Shown here: in pieces, positions 6,833 through 15,506 of the stretch
Layout of the letters: the number at the start of each line of letters is the position of its first letter
How positions within the stretch are numbered: position 1 is the stretch's first letter
NCBI RefSeq assembly: GCF_013694365.1
Contig: NZ_CP059275.1
Coordinates: 2,021,668-2,085,667 of the forward strand
Direction: 5' to 3'
From: Limosilactobacillus reuteri
GTDB lineage: Bacteria > Bacillota > Bacilli > Lactobacillales > Lactobacillaceae
Length of the DNA stretch: 64,000 nt
Program-made: the position numbers and the translations under genes
The notes under the pieces: generated by a model
The model's input: only the letters and a program-made list of their open reading frames with translations
Databases searched by the model: none
Told to the model about the DNA's origin: nothing

Positions 6833-7792
6833 ATGAAGCGAAATCTTAAATCAGCAGTATATAAACACCTAAACTTTGCTAATGATTTTCAAAATTTCTT
6901 TGATTTTCCGGATTTTCGTGAAATGAGACCAATCATCCGTGAAGCAGTTCAGCAGCTTGCTAAAGATAGCTTTTCGCAACCAGTCTTGCCTGTTAAAATT
7001 GAGCATCAGGCCCTTGCAATTGAGCAACAATTGGAACGGGAAACTAGAAAATATCAGCAACAAAACGGTTTCTACCCTAATCAGCAGTCTGAACTCCATA
7101 ATTTAATCCGGCTCTACACAAACCTCTTACAAACGATTAGTAAACGTGAAATAATTGATCAAGAGATTGAAGATGTTATTTATGCCGCCAACCAAACTCG
7201 TGAAAGTCTCCGTAAACTAAAAAAGCTTGAAGGTTCCGGAGATTTATATGAGGATAGTCAAGATAAGGAACTTGTGCCAGGAACCTTTTATGATATTGTA
7301 ACGCGACAGCTAATCCGACCTTACTTGTTAAATCCACAGGGAAAGATGATTCCGAAAAATGTTAATTACGAGGGACGCCAATTAGTAATCCAAATGATTA
7401 CTTATTGCTATCGTGACTGGGATTCTTATCTTACCCACCAATACGATGAGCAATACAACATTAAAAATGAACGTGGCCTGACAAGCAGGGAGTATTACGA
7501 TAAATTAGAGGAAAACGAACTGAAATATGCTGACCATGCCTATGCTGAGGTGATTGCAGATACGTTTAACGAATTTAAAAAAATTCTTGTCCCCAAATAT
7601 CTTGCCGCTCTTGATATTATGTCAACTAACATTGAGAAAATTCTCATCCAATATCCTCGTCTCCGCCTGCAGTTCAATCAGGTAATCGCAAACAATTTCA
7701 AGCTTGATGCCCATGGGAAAATGCACGTGATGGACGCCCCGCTCCAAGATATAAGAAATAAGTATAACTACTATCGCGAAAACTTTAGTTAG
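6833..7792 (+). CDS. Hypothetical protein, 319 residues
   Basis: Not recognised. The product is charged, Gln/Glu/Lys-rich and mostly helical by composition (EIIDQEIEDVIYAANQTRES, RQLIRPYLLNPQGKMIPKNV). It has no signal peptide, membrane segment or metal-binding cluster. A run of aromatic residues near 190-210 (MITYCYRDWDSYLTHQYDEQ) suggests a folded core. It ends with TAG directly against an IS30 right end. A cytoplasmic accessory protein is likely, but no function is assigned. Confidence 0.6.
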   Translation: MKRNLKSAVYKHLNFANDFQNFFDFPDFREMRPIIREAVQQLAKDSFSQPVLPVKIEHQALAIEQQLERETRKYQQQNGFYPNQQSELHNLIRLYTNLLQTISKREIIDQEIEDVIYAANQTRESLRKLKKLEGSGDLYEDSQDKELVPGTFYDIVTRQLIRPYLLNPQGKMIPKNVNYEGRQLVIQMITYCYRDWDSYLTHQYDEQYNIKNERGLTSREYYDKLEENELKYADHAYAEVIADTFNEFKKILVPKYLAALDIMSTNIEKILIQYPRLRLQFNQVIANNFKLDAHGKMHVMDAPLQDIRNKYNYYRENFS

Positions 7793-7924
7793 TTGTATCC
7801 TAAATTTCAAGAATAAGTTAGCCACTGGACTCAAATAAATAATACTGACCAATTGATTATTGGTTGATGGAGCTGTGATATCTCTTGGTAGAAGGCCTTA
7901 CGATAGATATCCATTGACGAATGG
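7793..7924 (-). mobile_element. IS30 (lineage a) right end, antisense
   Basis: Reverse complement of the last about 27 codons of the transposase (SSMDIYRKAFYQE to LFI) and the right terminal sequence TCCTAAATTTCAAGAATAAG. It is cut mid-gene at the join to the group II intron. Confidence 0.85.
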
Positions 7925-8358
7925 GCATGGGTATTAGCTAGGCGGTGAGAGTCCGCTATGGGCCGTAGTAGTCGGAACCATGAGCTGAGGACAAGGGTGT
8001 CCACTGCGAGGTGGAATCTGAAGGAAGTCTAAGGCAAAGTACTGCACCGATGAACAAGAAGTAGCTATAAGGCTGGAACTAACTGGATAAGACTGCATGA
8101 CAAGTTAAAGTCCAACACTACTCGAAGTTACTTTCAGTAAAGCTACCGGTGACATGGTACGAAAGTTAATATCCTTACCCGGGGAGATCTGGCCTACACG
8201 TTTCCGACAAGAGGAATAAGTTTAATTTCCACAGAAACAAGCGGTGCAGTGATGTAGCGTTGAGTAAGCCAGAAGTCAGCCGAGGTCATAGTAGTCTGAG
8301 TAATCAGATGAAGGACTGAACGACAATAACTTGTAACTTATATCGGAGGTGTAATCAG
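7925..8358 (+). ncRNA. Group IIC intron RNA, domains I-IV up to the ORF
   Basis: It begins GGCATGGGTATTAGCTAGGCG, about eight bases inside the intron 5' end, and runs through conserved blocks (AAGGGTGTCCACTGCGAGGT, TTACCCGGGGAGATCTGG, AGTCAGCCGAGGTCATAGTA) typical of class C introns. Domain IV supplies the ribosome binding site GGAGGTG seven bases before the GTG of the maturase ORF. The missing 5' GTGCGCCC shows a join at 7924. Confidence 0.85.
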
Positions 8359-9741
8359 GTGCGACAATCGCAGAAAACAGAACAACAAGCTGACCGCTTG
8401 TCGAGGATAGGTTTGGAAAACCGAAAGTACACAAGGGCGCGTAGTACCGATTATGGTGAAGGTAAAGGTATGAGTGTCACTATCCAAGACTTAGTCTTGG
8501 ACCGCAATAACCTTAATCAGGCTTATTTGCGAGTTAAGAGAAATAAAGGGGCAGCAGGCATTGACGATATGACAGTCAATGACCTTCTGCCATATCTCAG
8601 AGAAAATAAGACGGAATTGATCGCTAGTTTGCGTGAGGGCAAGTATAAACCAGCACCAGTCAAACGGGTAGAAATTCCGAAGCCTAATGGTGGAGTAAGA
8701 AAACTCGGAATACCAACAGTGGTGGACCGAATGGTTCAACAAGCTGTGGCCCAAATTCTTACACCTATCTTTGAGCGTGTTTTCTCTGATAATAGTTTTG
8801 GCTTCCGCCCTCACCGTGGGGCTCACGACGCTATTGCAAAAGTAGTAGATCTTTATAATCAAGGTTATCGAAGAGTTGTCGACTTAGACCTAAAAGCCTA
8901 TTTTGATAATGTTAATCATGACTTGATGATTAAGTATCTTCAACAATATATTGATGACCCATGGACACTAAGGCTCATTCGTAAGTTTCTAACTAGCGGA
9001 GTCTTAGACCATGGGCTTTTCGCTAAGAGTGAAAAAGGAACCCCACAAGGAGGGCCATTGTCACCAATACTGGCGAATATCTATCTAAATGAGTTGGATA
9101 AAGAGTTGACTAGACGTGGTCACCACTTTGTGCGCTATGCGGATGATTGTAACATTTATGTTAAAAGTCAACGAGCCGGAGAACGAGTAATGCGAAGCAT
9201 TACCCAGTTTCTTGAAAAGCGATTGAAAGTTAAAGTGAACCCAGATAAAACCAAAGTCGGTAGCCCGCTACGGTTAAAGTTTCTTGGCTTTTCGTTGGGT
9301 GTAGACCACAATGGAGCCTACGCCCGTCCAGCAAAACAATCGCAACAACGAGTAAAGAAAGCATTGAGGTTATTAACTAAACGTAATCGTGGAATATCCC
9401 TGACAAGAATGTTTGAAGAAATTCATCGAAAAATGCGTGGATGGCTTCAGTACTACTCAATTGGGAAACTAACTGACTTTATTCAACGCCTTGACAAGTG
9501 GTTGAGGGCCCGAATAAGACAGTATATCTGGAAGCAATGGAAGAAGCTTAAAACTAAGGTAACTAACTTACAGAAGCTGGGGCTGTCCCAGCGTGATGCA
9601 TATGTCTTCGCTAGTACCCGCAAGGGCTACTGGCGAACTGCACACAGTAAGACCTTGAGCTATTCTCTAACTAATAGAAAACTGGAACAACTCGGACTTA
9701 TGAATATGTCCAAGACGCTCCAGTCAATTCAATGTGATTAA
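8359..9741 (+). CDS. ltrA: Group IIC intron reverse transcriptase/maturase
   Basis: A 460-residue protein starting at GTG, chosen because GGAGGTG precedes it at ideal spacing. Reverse transcriptase blocks are in order: KRNKGAAGIDDMTV, the FGFRPHRGAHDA block, VDLDLKAYFDNVNHD, GTPQGGPLSPILANIYLNEL, and the catalytic YADD at residues 260-263. They are followed by the X/maturase GIIM region (RMFEEIHRKMRGWLQYYSI). There is no HNH endonuclease domain, as usual for class C. It helps fold and splice the intron RNA and copies it for retrohoming. The DNA-level repeat starting at 9773 is identical. Confidence 0.95.
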   Translation: MRQSQKTEQQADRLSRIGLENRKYTRARSTDYGEGKGMSVTIQDLVLDRNNLNQAYLRVKRNKGAAGIDDMTVNDLLPYLRENKTELIASLREGKYKPAPVKRVEIPKPNGGVRKLGIPTVVDRMVQQAVAQILTPIFERVFSDNSFGFRPHRGAHDAIAKVVDLYNQGYRRVVDLDLKAYFDNVNHDLMIKYLQQYIDDPWTLRLIRKFLTSGVLDHGLFAKSEKGTPQGGPLSPILANIYLNELDKELTRRGHHFVRYADDCNIYVKSQRAGERVMRSITQFLEKRLKVKVNPDKTKVGSPLRLKFLGFSLGVDHNGAYARPAKQSQQRVKKALRLLTKRNRGISLTRMFEEIHRKMRGWLQYYSIGKLTDFIQRLDKWLRARIRQYIWKQWKKLKTKVTNLQKLGLSQRDAYVFASTRKGYWRTAHSKTLSYSLTNRKLEQLGLMNMSKTLQSIQCD

Positions 9742-9772
9742 GTTGTCGAACCGCCGTATACGGAACCGTACG
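9742..9772 (+). ncRNA. Group IIC intron domain V, partial
   Basis: GTTGTCGAACCGCCGTATAC followed by GGAACCGTACG is the first strand and loop of domain V. The remaining half (TACGGTGGTGTG) is lost at the join to the second ORF copy. Complete ends are at 47241-47336 and 61333-61424. Confidence 0.8.
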
Positions 9773-11155
9773 GTGCGACAATCGCAGAAAACAGAACAAC
9801 AAGCTGACCGCTTGTCGAGGATAGGTTTGGAAAACCGAAAGTACACAAGGGCGCGTAGTACCGATTATGGTGAAGGTAAAGGTATGAGTGTCACTATCCA
9901 AGACTTAGTCTTGGACCGCAATAACCTTAATCAGGCTTATTTGCGAGTTAAGAGAAATAAAGGGGCAGCAGGCATTGACGATATGACAGTCAATGACCTT
10001 CTGCCATATCTCAGAGAAAATAAGACGGAATTGATCGCTAGTTTGCGTGAGGGCAAGTATAAACCAGCACCAGTCAAACGGGTAGAAATTCCGAAGCCTA
10101 ATGGTGGAGTAAGAAAACTCGGAATACCAACAGTGGTGGACCGAATGGTTCAACAAGCTGTGGCCCAAATTCTTACACCTATCTTTGAGCGTGTTTTCTC
10201 TGATAATAGTTTTGGCTTCCGCCCTCACCGTGGGGCTCACGACGCTATTGCAAAAGTAGTAGATCTTTATAATCAAGGTTATCGAAGAGTTGTCGACTTA
10301 GACCTAAAAGCCTATTTTGATAATGTTAATCATGACTTGATGATTAAGTATCTTCAACAATATATTGATGACCCATGGACACTAAGGCTCATTCGTAAGT
10401 TTCTAACTAGCGGAGTCTTAGACCATGGGCTTTTCGCTAAGAGTGAAAAAGGAACCCCACAAGGAGGGCCATTGTCACCAATACTGGCGAATATCTATCT
10501 AAATGAGTTGGATAAAGAGTTGACTAGACGTGGTCACCACTTTGTGCGCTATGCGGATGATTGTAACATTTATGTTAAAAGTCAACGAGCCGGAGAACGA
10601 GTAATGCGAAGCATTACCCAGTTTCTTGAAAAGCGATTGAAAGTTAAAGTGAACCCAGATAAAACCAAAGTCGGTAGCCCGCTACGGTTAAAGTTTCTTG
10701 GCTTTTCGTTGGGTGTAGACCACAATGGAGCCTACGCCCGTCCAGCAAAACAATCGCAACAACGAGTAAAGAAAGCATTGAGGTTATTAACTAAACGTAA
10801 TCGTGGAATATCCCTGACAAGAATGTTTGAAGAAATTCATCGAAAAATGCGTGGATGGCTTCAGTACTACTCAATTGGGAAACTAACTGACTTTATTCAA
10901 CGCCTTGACAAGTGGTTGAGGGCCCGAATAAGACAGTATATCTGGAAGCAATGGAAGAAGCTTAAAACTAAGGTAACTAACTTACAGAAGCTGGGGCTGT
11001 CCCAGCGTGATGCATATGTCTTCGCTAGTACCCGCAAGGGCTACTGGCGAACTGCACACAGTAAGACCTTGAGCTATTCTCTAACTAATAGAAAACTGGA
11101 ACAACTCGGACTTATGAATATGTCCAAGACGCTCCAGTCAATTCAATGTGATTAA
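9773..11155 (+). CDS. ltrA: Group IIC intron reverse transcriptase, duplicate
   Basis: Base-for-base the same 1383-bp gene as 8359-9741, with YADD at the same place, but it lacks its own ribosome binding site because the join falls exactly at the GTG. An ATG at 9734 could extend the frame by 13 residues of intron sequence; that start is artificial. Two tandem identical copies are best explained by duplicated contigs. Confidence 0.9.
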   Translation: MRQSQKTEQQADRLSRIGLENRKYTRARSTDYGEGKGMSVTIQDLVLDRNNLNQAYLRVKRNKGAAGIDDMTVNDLLPYLRENKTELIASLREGKYKPAPVKRVEIPKPNGGVRKLGIPTVVDRMVQQAVAQILTPIFERVFSDNSFGFRPHRGAHDAIAKVVDLYNQGYRRVVDLDLKAYFDNVNHDLMIKYLQQYIDDPWTLRLIRKFLTSGVLDHGLFAKSEKGTPQGGPLSPILANIYLNELDKELTRRGHHFVRYADDCNIYVKSQRAGERVMRSITQFLEKRLKVKVNPDKTKVGSPLRLKFLGFSLGVDHNGAYARPAKQSQQRVKKALRLLTKRNRGISLTRMFEEIHRKMRGWLQYYSIGKLTDFIQRLDKWLRARIRQYIWKQWKKLKTKVTNLQKLGLSQRDAYVFASTRKGYWRTAHSKTLSYSLTNRKLEQLGLMNMSKTLQSIQCD

Positions 11156-11157
11156 CC

Positions 11158-11282
11158 TTGGCTAATAGTCGTAACCTCTGCTTGAAGGTTCGTTCAGAAT
11201 CGGTAGGGTAAGTATGCGATGTTTCCAGAATCTCCCACTTCAAGCATTAAACCGTAGGTTTAGCTAAGTGGGAGTAGTTCAA
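11158..11282 (+). mobile_element. IS605-type right end with terminal hairpin
   Basis: It ends in the hairpin TCCCACTT...AAGTGGGAGTAGTTCA, the usual right-end structure of IS200/IS605 elements. In tnpB-carrying elements this region is also the 3' part of the omega RNA, whose guide is copied from flanking DNA. An identical block is at 49500-49621. It lies directly upstream of moaA. Confidence 0.65.
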
Positions 11283-11288
11283 GAAAAT

Positions 11289-12287
11289 GTGGAACAACTC
11301 TATGACCAGTTTCAACGAAAAATTGATTATTTACGATTATCAATAACAGACCGGTGTAATTTACGGTGTGTTTACTGTATGCCAGAAGAAGGATTGAAGT
11401 TCTTCCCTAAAGATAAAATTATGTCCCAAGATGAAATTATTCAGTTAGTGCAAAATTTCGCCAAAATGGGGATTACGAAAGTCCGCCTAACTGGTGGCGA
11501 ACCATTATTACGGCGGGACTTACCCGAGATTATCCAGCGTATTCGGCAAATTTCTGAAATTAACGACATTTCAATTACGACGAACGGGACGGCCCTGAAG
11601 TATCAAGCAAAGAAATTGAAGGAAGCGGGTCTTGATCGCCTTAATATTTCTCTTGATACTTTTAATCCAGCAGTATATAAAAAGATGACCCGTGGCGGAA
11701 ATATCAAGCATGTCCTGCAAGGGATCGCGGCAGCTGAACGAGAGGGTTTTAAGATTATTAAGGTCAACACCGTAGTCGTGCGGGGCGAAAATGACCAGGA
11801 AGTCATGGATTTTATTAATTATACGAAAGACCACCCGATCAATGTGCGCTTTATTGAATACATGCCAATCGGGCAAGAGATTAGCGATTGGAAAAAAGAA
11901 TATGTTCCGCTAACCAGCATTTTTGATAAGTGTCGCGAGGCGGGGTTAACATATAAACCGTTATCATTGCCCGGTAATGGTCCTGCCGATAACTATCAGA
12001 TTAAGGGTTACCGAGGTAGCTTCGGTTTGATTCACCCAATTTCAGAGCGGTTTTGTGAATCTTGTGACCGTTTGCGAATTACCTCCGATGGTTACGTCAA
12101 AGCCTGCTTATATTGGAATGAAGAACTGGATATCCGACCGGTCATCAATGACTTTGCGGCATTTAAGAAAGTAGTGCAGAAGGCGCTAAATAATAAGCCG
12201 TTAAATCATGAAATGGCAATGAAAAATGTTCATCAGATTATTAATCCAGCGCCAACGTGGCGGCATATGAGTCAGATAGGTGGGTAA
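11289..12287 (+). CDS. moaA: GTP 3',8-cyclase MoaA
   Basis: A 332-residue radical-SAM enzyme for the first step of molybdenum cofactor synthesis, converting GTP to 3',8-cyclo-GTP. The N-terminal cluster C23-x3-C27-x2-C30 (DRCNLRCVYCMPE) binds the SAM cluster. GGEPLLRRDL follows, and the C-terminal cluster C256-x2-C259-x13-C273 (CESCDRLRITSDGYVKACL) binds the substrate cluster. The GTG at 11289 gives MEQLYDQF, the usual MoaA start. A GTG at 11268 in the IS605 end adds seven unlikely residues. The natural upstream region is lost. A MIP18-type gene follows immediately. Confidence 0.95.
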   Translation: MEQLYDQFQRKIDYLRLSITDRCNLRCVYCMPEEGLKFFPKDKIMSQDEIIQLVQNFAKMGITKVRLTGGEPLLRRDLPEIIQRIRQISEINDISITTNGTALKYQAKKLKEAGLDRLNISLDTFNPAVYKKMTRGGNIKHVLQGIAAAEREGFKIIKVNTVVVRGENDQEVMDFINYTKDHPINVRFIEYMPIGQEISDWKKEYVPLTSIFDKCREAGLTYKPLSLPGNGPADNYQIKGYRGSFGLIHPISERFCESCDRLRITSDGYVKACLYWNEELDIRPVINDFAAFKKVVQKALNNKPLNHEMAMKNVHQIINPAPTWRHMSQIGG

Positions 12288-12626
12288 ATGGCAGCTGATC
12301 AAAATACCGGCGCTCCTTTTTCGCCGACGGAAAACCGAGTAATGGATGCTCTGCAGTCGGTAATTGACCCAGAATTAGGGGTAGATATTGTTAACTTAGG
12401 GTTGATTTATGATGTTCAAGTTGATGACCAACAATTATGCGTGATTACCATGACGCTAACGACAATGGGGTGTCCGGTTAGTAACGTCTTGAGTCAACAA
12501 ATAATTGAACAAGCTTTGGCAACTGACGGGGTAGCAAAATGTAAGATTAACTTGGTCTGGGAACCAGTGTGGAGTCCAAGCATGATGACTCGCTATGCTA
12601 AGATTGCCCTGGGAATTCATGAATAA
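12288..12626 (+). CDS. MIP18/SufT-family iron-sulfur assembly protein
   Basis: A 112-residue DUF59 (MIP18) protein with the signature DPELGVDIVNLGLIYDV (about residues 27-43) and the conserved cysteine in TTMGCPVSN. Family members assist Fe-S cluster delivery. The start is supported by AGGTGG just upstream within moaA, so this pair is a credible operon, perhaps helping mature the two clusters of MoaA. A group IIC intron 5' end begins four bases after its stop. Confidence 0.88.
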   Translation: MAADQNTGAPFSPTENRVMDALQSVIDPELGVDIVNLGLIYDVQVDDQQLCVITMTLTTMGCPVSNVLSQQIIEQALATDGVAKCKINLVWEPVWSPSMMTRYAKIALGIHE

Positions 12627-12630
12627 TTAT

Positions 12631-12755
12631 GTGCGCCTGGCATGGGTATTAGCTAGGCGGTGAGAGTCCGCTATGGGCCGTAGTAGTCGGAACCATGAGC
12701 TGAGGACAAGGGTGTCCACTGCGAGGTGGAATCTGAAGGAAGTCTAAGGCAAAGT
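12631..12755 (+). ncRNA. Group IIC intron RNA, 5' end
   Basis: GTGCGCCTGGCATGGG followed by domain I, a variant of 3346-3470 (CTGG for CCGG, CACTGCGAGGTG for CACCGTGAGGTG). The 5' exon is ATGAATAATTAT. It is cut off by the IS1182 left end. Confidence 0.85.
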
Positions 12756-12883
12756 AGAGGCTGGGAAAAAACTCTCAGTCCAAAATGAAAGCCGGACGAT
12801 GAATCAAATCTTGGTTCATCGTCCGGCTTCTTATGTACACAGGAAATCGTTCCTGATATGATGTAATTACCCCTAAAAACAAA

Positions 12884-14545
12884 ATGTATCAAAATTATAT
12901 CACGGGACAAACAGAATTCGTACTAAATTATGACTACAATGTGCCAAAAAATCATCTGGTTCGGTTAATTGATACTTTTGTCGATTCCATTCCACAAGAG
13001 GTTTTGTTAGAAGAGAACGTGGCCGTCACCGGCCGCCCACTTTCTCACCCTGCACTGATGTTAAAAATTCTGTTGTTTGCGTACTCTCGTCAAACTTATT
13101 CTGGCCGGAAAATAGAAACCTTGTTAGAAGAAAACTTACCAATGCGATGGTTAGCCCGTGATCATTCATACAGTTACCATACCATCAATAACTTTCGACG
13201 GAGTGAGCACGCCAGGAACTTAATAAAACGTACCTTTGTTTACTTTACTATGGCTCTTACGGACCATGGGCTAATTCAAAATGATGCAGTCTTTATTGAT
13301 GGCACTAAGGTTGAAGCGGATGCTAATAAGTACTCGTTTACTTGGCGTCGGGCAATAGAAAAGTATCACGCTAAGTTGAGAGAAAAGACGGCTAGTATTT
13401 ATGATGAGTTAGTAGAAAAGCAAGTCATCAAAGAGATGAAACCAGAAATGATTGAATCTATCGACGGTATGGAATTAATGGCTGAAGAAGTGGAAAAAGA
13501 AATCACTAATCTAGACGAAGCCATTAAACAGGAGCCGAAAATAATTAAAGGTGGTTCAGTTAGAAAACGTCGGCGACGTTTTCTAAAGAAGCTTCGTCGT
13601 CAACTGAGAGAAGACTTAATTCCACGGGCTAAAAAATATGAACGTGTCGAAGATATTTTTCAAGGACGAAATAGCTTTTCGAAAACAGACCACGACGCAA
13701 CTTTTATGTGCATGAAAGAAGATCCGATGATGAACCGAGAACTCAAACCCGGATATAATCTTCAGATTGCCACGCATAATCAGTTTGTCCTTGATTATGC
13801 TTTATTTTCCAATCCTACTGATACTAGGACTTTAGTGCCATTTCTTAAGCAATTCCATGGCTTGGATTTCTTTACACACGTGGTAGCTGATGCTGGTTAC
13901 GGTAGTGAATATAATTACACAACACTGCTTGACCAATTCGATAAGCAACCACTCATTCCATACACCACCTATCAAAAAGAGCAGAAGCGTAAGTTCAAAA
14001 ATGATCCAACAAAACCTCAGAATTGGCAGTACAATGCCGAAGATGACTACTATATTGATCATTTAGGCGTTCGCTTCAGTTTTTATCGCTACAGTAAACG
14101 AACTGATAAGTATGGATTTAAGCGCGATCTTAAACTCTATCGTGCCGACACACATCAATCATCAGAAGAGTTAGATCAGTTAGCTAAAACGCCAGGTAAG
14201 CGTCAGCGCTACATCCAGGTTAATCCAACTTGGAATTATTACAAAGCAAAAGTCAAAGAGACCCTCTCAAGCGATGAAGGTAAGATGATCTATCGTCGAC
14301 GCAAGTTCGACGTTGAACCAGTCTTTGGTCGCATGAAGAGGGATTTTGGCGTACGCCGAACTCATTTGCGCGGCCAACGGGCTGTGGAAAATGATGTCGG
14401 ATTAACCTTAATGGCATTGAACTTAACGAAATTGGGTAAAATGATCAACCAATTAAGACCCTTTTTAGTAAATAACCAAAAATGCGAACTACAATTTTTG
14501 ATTAAATCAAAAATCATAGTTCGCATTTTCTTAGTTAGAAGCTAG
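12884..14545 (+). CDS. IS1182-family transposase, copy A
   Basis: A 553-residue DDE transposase. The N-terminal DUF772-like region (GRPLSHPALMLKILLFAYSR) is followed by the first aspartate in FIDGTKVEADANKYSFTWRR, a basic coiled segment (KGGSVRKRRRRFLKKLRR), the second aspartate in VVADAGYGSEYNY, and the glutamate in DVEPVFGRMKRDFG. Length fits the family. The last about 20 codons overlap a terminator-like hairpin. Compared with the second element at 15507 it differs throughout at the DNA level but keeps all motifs, so these are two related ISs. Confidence 0.93.
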   Translation: MYQNYITGQTEFVLNYDYNVPKNHLVRLIDTFVDSIPQEVLLEENVAVTGRPLSHPALMLKILLFAYSRQTYSGRKIETLLEENLPMRWLARDHSYSYHTINNFRRSEHARNLIKRTFVYFTMALTDHGLIQNDAVFIDGTKVEADANKYSFTWRRAIEKYHAKLREKTASIYDELVEKQVIKEMKPEMIESIDGMELMAEEVEKEITNLDEAIKQEPKIIKGGSVRKRRRRFLKKLRRQLREDLIPRAKKYERVEDIFQGRNSFSKTDHDATFMCMKEDPMMNRELKPGYNLQIATHNQFVLDYALFSNPTDTRTLVPFLKQFHGLDFFTHVVADAGYGSEYNYTTLLDQFDKQPLIPYTTYQKEQKRKFKNDPTKPQNWQYNAEDDYYIDHLGVRFSFYRYSKRTDKYGFKRDLKLYRADTHQSSEELDQLAKTPGKRQRYIQVNPTWNYYKAKVKETLSSDEGKMIYRRRKFDVEPVFGRMKRDFGVRRTHLRGQRAVENDVGLTLMALNLTKLGKMINQLRPFLVNNQKCELQFLIKSKIIVRIFLVRS

Positions 14546-14645
14546 CAACCAATTAAGACCCTTTTTAGTAAATAACCAAAAATGCGAACTACAATTTTTG
14601 ATTAAATCAAAAATCATAGTTCGCATTTTCTTAGTTAGAAGCTAG
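14446..14645 (+). repeat. 100-bp exact tandem duplication at IS1182 3' end
   Basis: Bases 14446-14545 are repeated exactly as 14546-14645. The unit holds the last codons of the transposase, its hairpin and the TAG. It has the same character as the other direct duplications in the window. Confidence 0.93.
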
Positions 14646-14672
14646 AAAATAATAGTTAATTCCCAGCCTCTT

Positions 14673-15506
14673 GAGGCTGGGAAAAAACTCCTAGTCCAAA
14701 TAAAAACCGGATGATGAATTTTTTGAACAATTCATCATCCGGTTTTTATGTACACAGGAAATCGTTCCTGATATGATGTAATTACCCCTAAAAACAACCA
14801 AAGGGAGCGATTTTCATGTATCAAAATTATACCATAGGGCAAACCGAATTCGTACTAAACTATAACTATGATTTACCACAGAATCATGTTGCACGATTAA
14901 TTAGTGATTTTGTCGACTCGATTCCACAAGATGTGCTATTAGAAGATTCGGGAGCGGCTACTGGCCGCCCTTCATCACATCCAGCAATTATGCTTAAGAT
15001 TCTCTTGTTTGCCTACTCACGTCAAACTTATTCTGGAAGAAAGATTGAAATGATGTTGGATGAGAACCTGCCAATGCGTTGGTTAGCCCATGATTATACT
15101 TATAGCTACCATACCATCAATAACTTTCGACGCAGTCAGCACGCTAGTAAGCTAATTAAACATGCCTTTGTTTACTTTACCATGGCTTTGAAAGATCACG
15201 GACTAATTCAAAATGATGCAGTTTTTATCGATGGGACCAAGGTGGAAGCCGATGCTAATAAATATTCATTTACTTGGCGGCGGGCGGTTGAAAAGTATCA
15301 CGCTAAGTTAAGAGAAAAGACGAGTAAGCTTTATGAGGAACTAGTAGAAAAACAAGTGGTGCAAGAAATGGCACCCGAGCTGGTTACTTCTGCCGAAGGC
15401 ATGGAAGTAATGGAACAAGAACTTGCGGAGAAAATCACTAAGTTGGATGAAGAGATTAAGCAAGAACCAAAAATCATCAAAGGTGGTTCAGTTAGAAAAC
15501 GGCGCC
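14673..15506 (+). mobile_element. IS1182-family element, copy B, left end and 5' half of transposase
   Basis: It starts with GAGGCTGGGAAAAAACT, then a left-end hairpin that covaries with that of copy A (AACCGGATGATGAA/TTCATCATCCGGTT), the ribosome binding site AAGGGAGCG and the transposase ATG at 14816. The frame is cut after about 230 codons (VRKRRHV), where the same gene restarts. Bases 14816-15506 equal 15507-16197. Confidence 0.88.

Larger units (their letters stand above)
12757..14670 (+). mobile_element. IS1182-family element, copy A
   Basis: Bounded by inverted repeats GAGGCTGGGAAAAAACT (left) and AGTTAATTCCCAGCCTC (right). The left end carries a strong hairpin (AGCCGGACGATGAA/TTCATCGTCCGGCT at 12791-12829). 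The 3' end carries a second hairpin and an internal 100-bp tandem duplication (14446-14645). The normal ribosome binding site before the ATG is missing at 12883, where a join falls. Confidence 0.88.

Noticed and set aside
8359..11155. Reverse transcriptases as a retron or diversity-generating retroelement
   Set aside because: They have a maturase domain, group IIC intron RNA on both sides with domain V, and no template/variable repeat or msr/msd. They are intron-encoded proteins.
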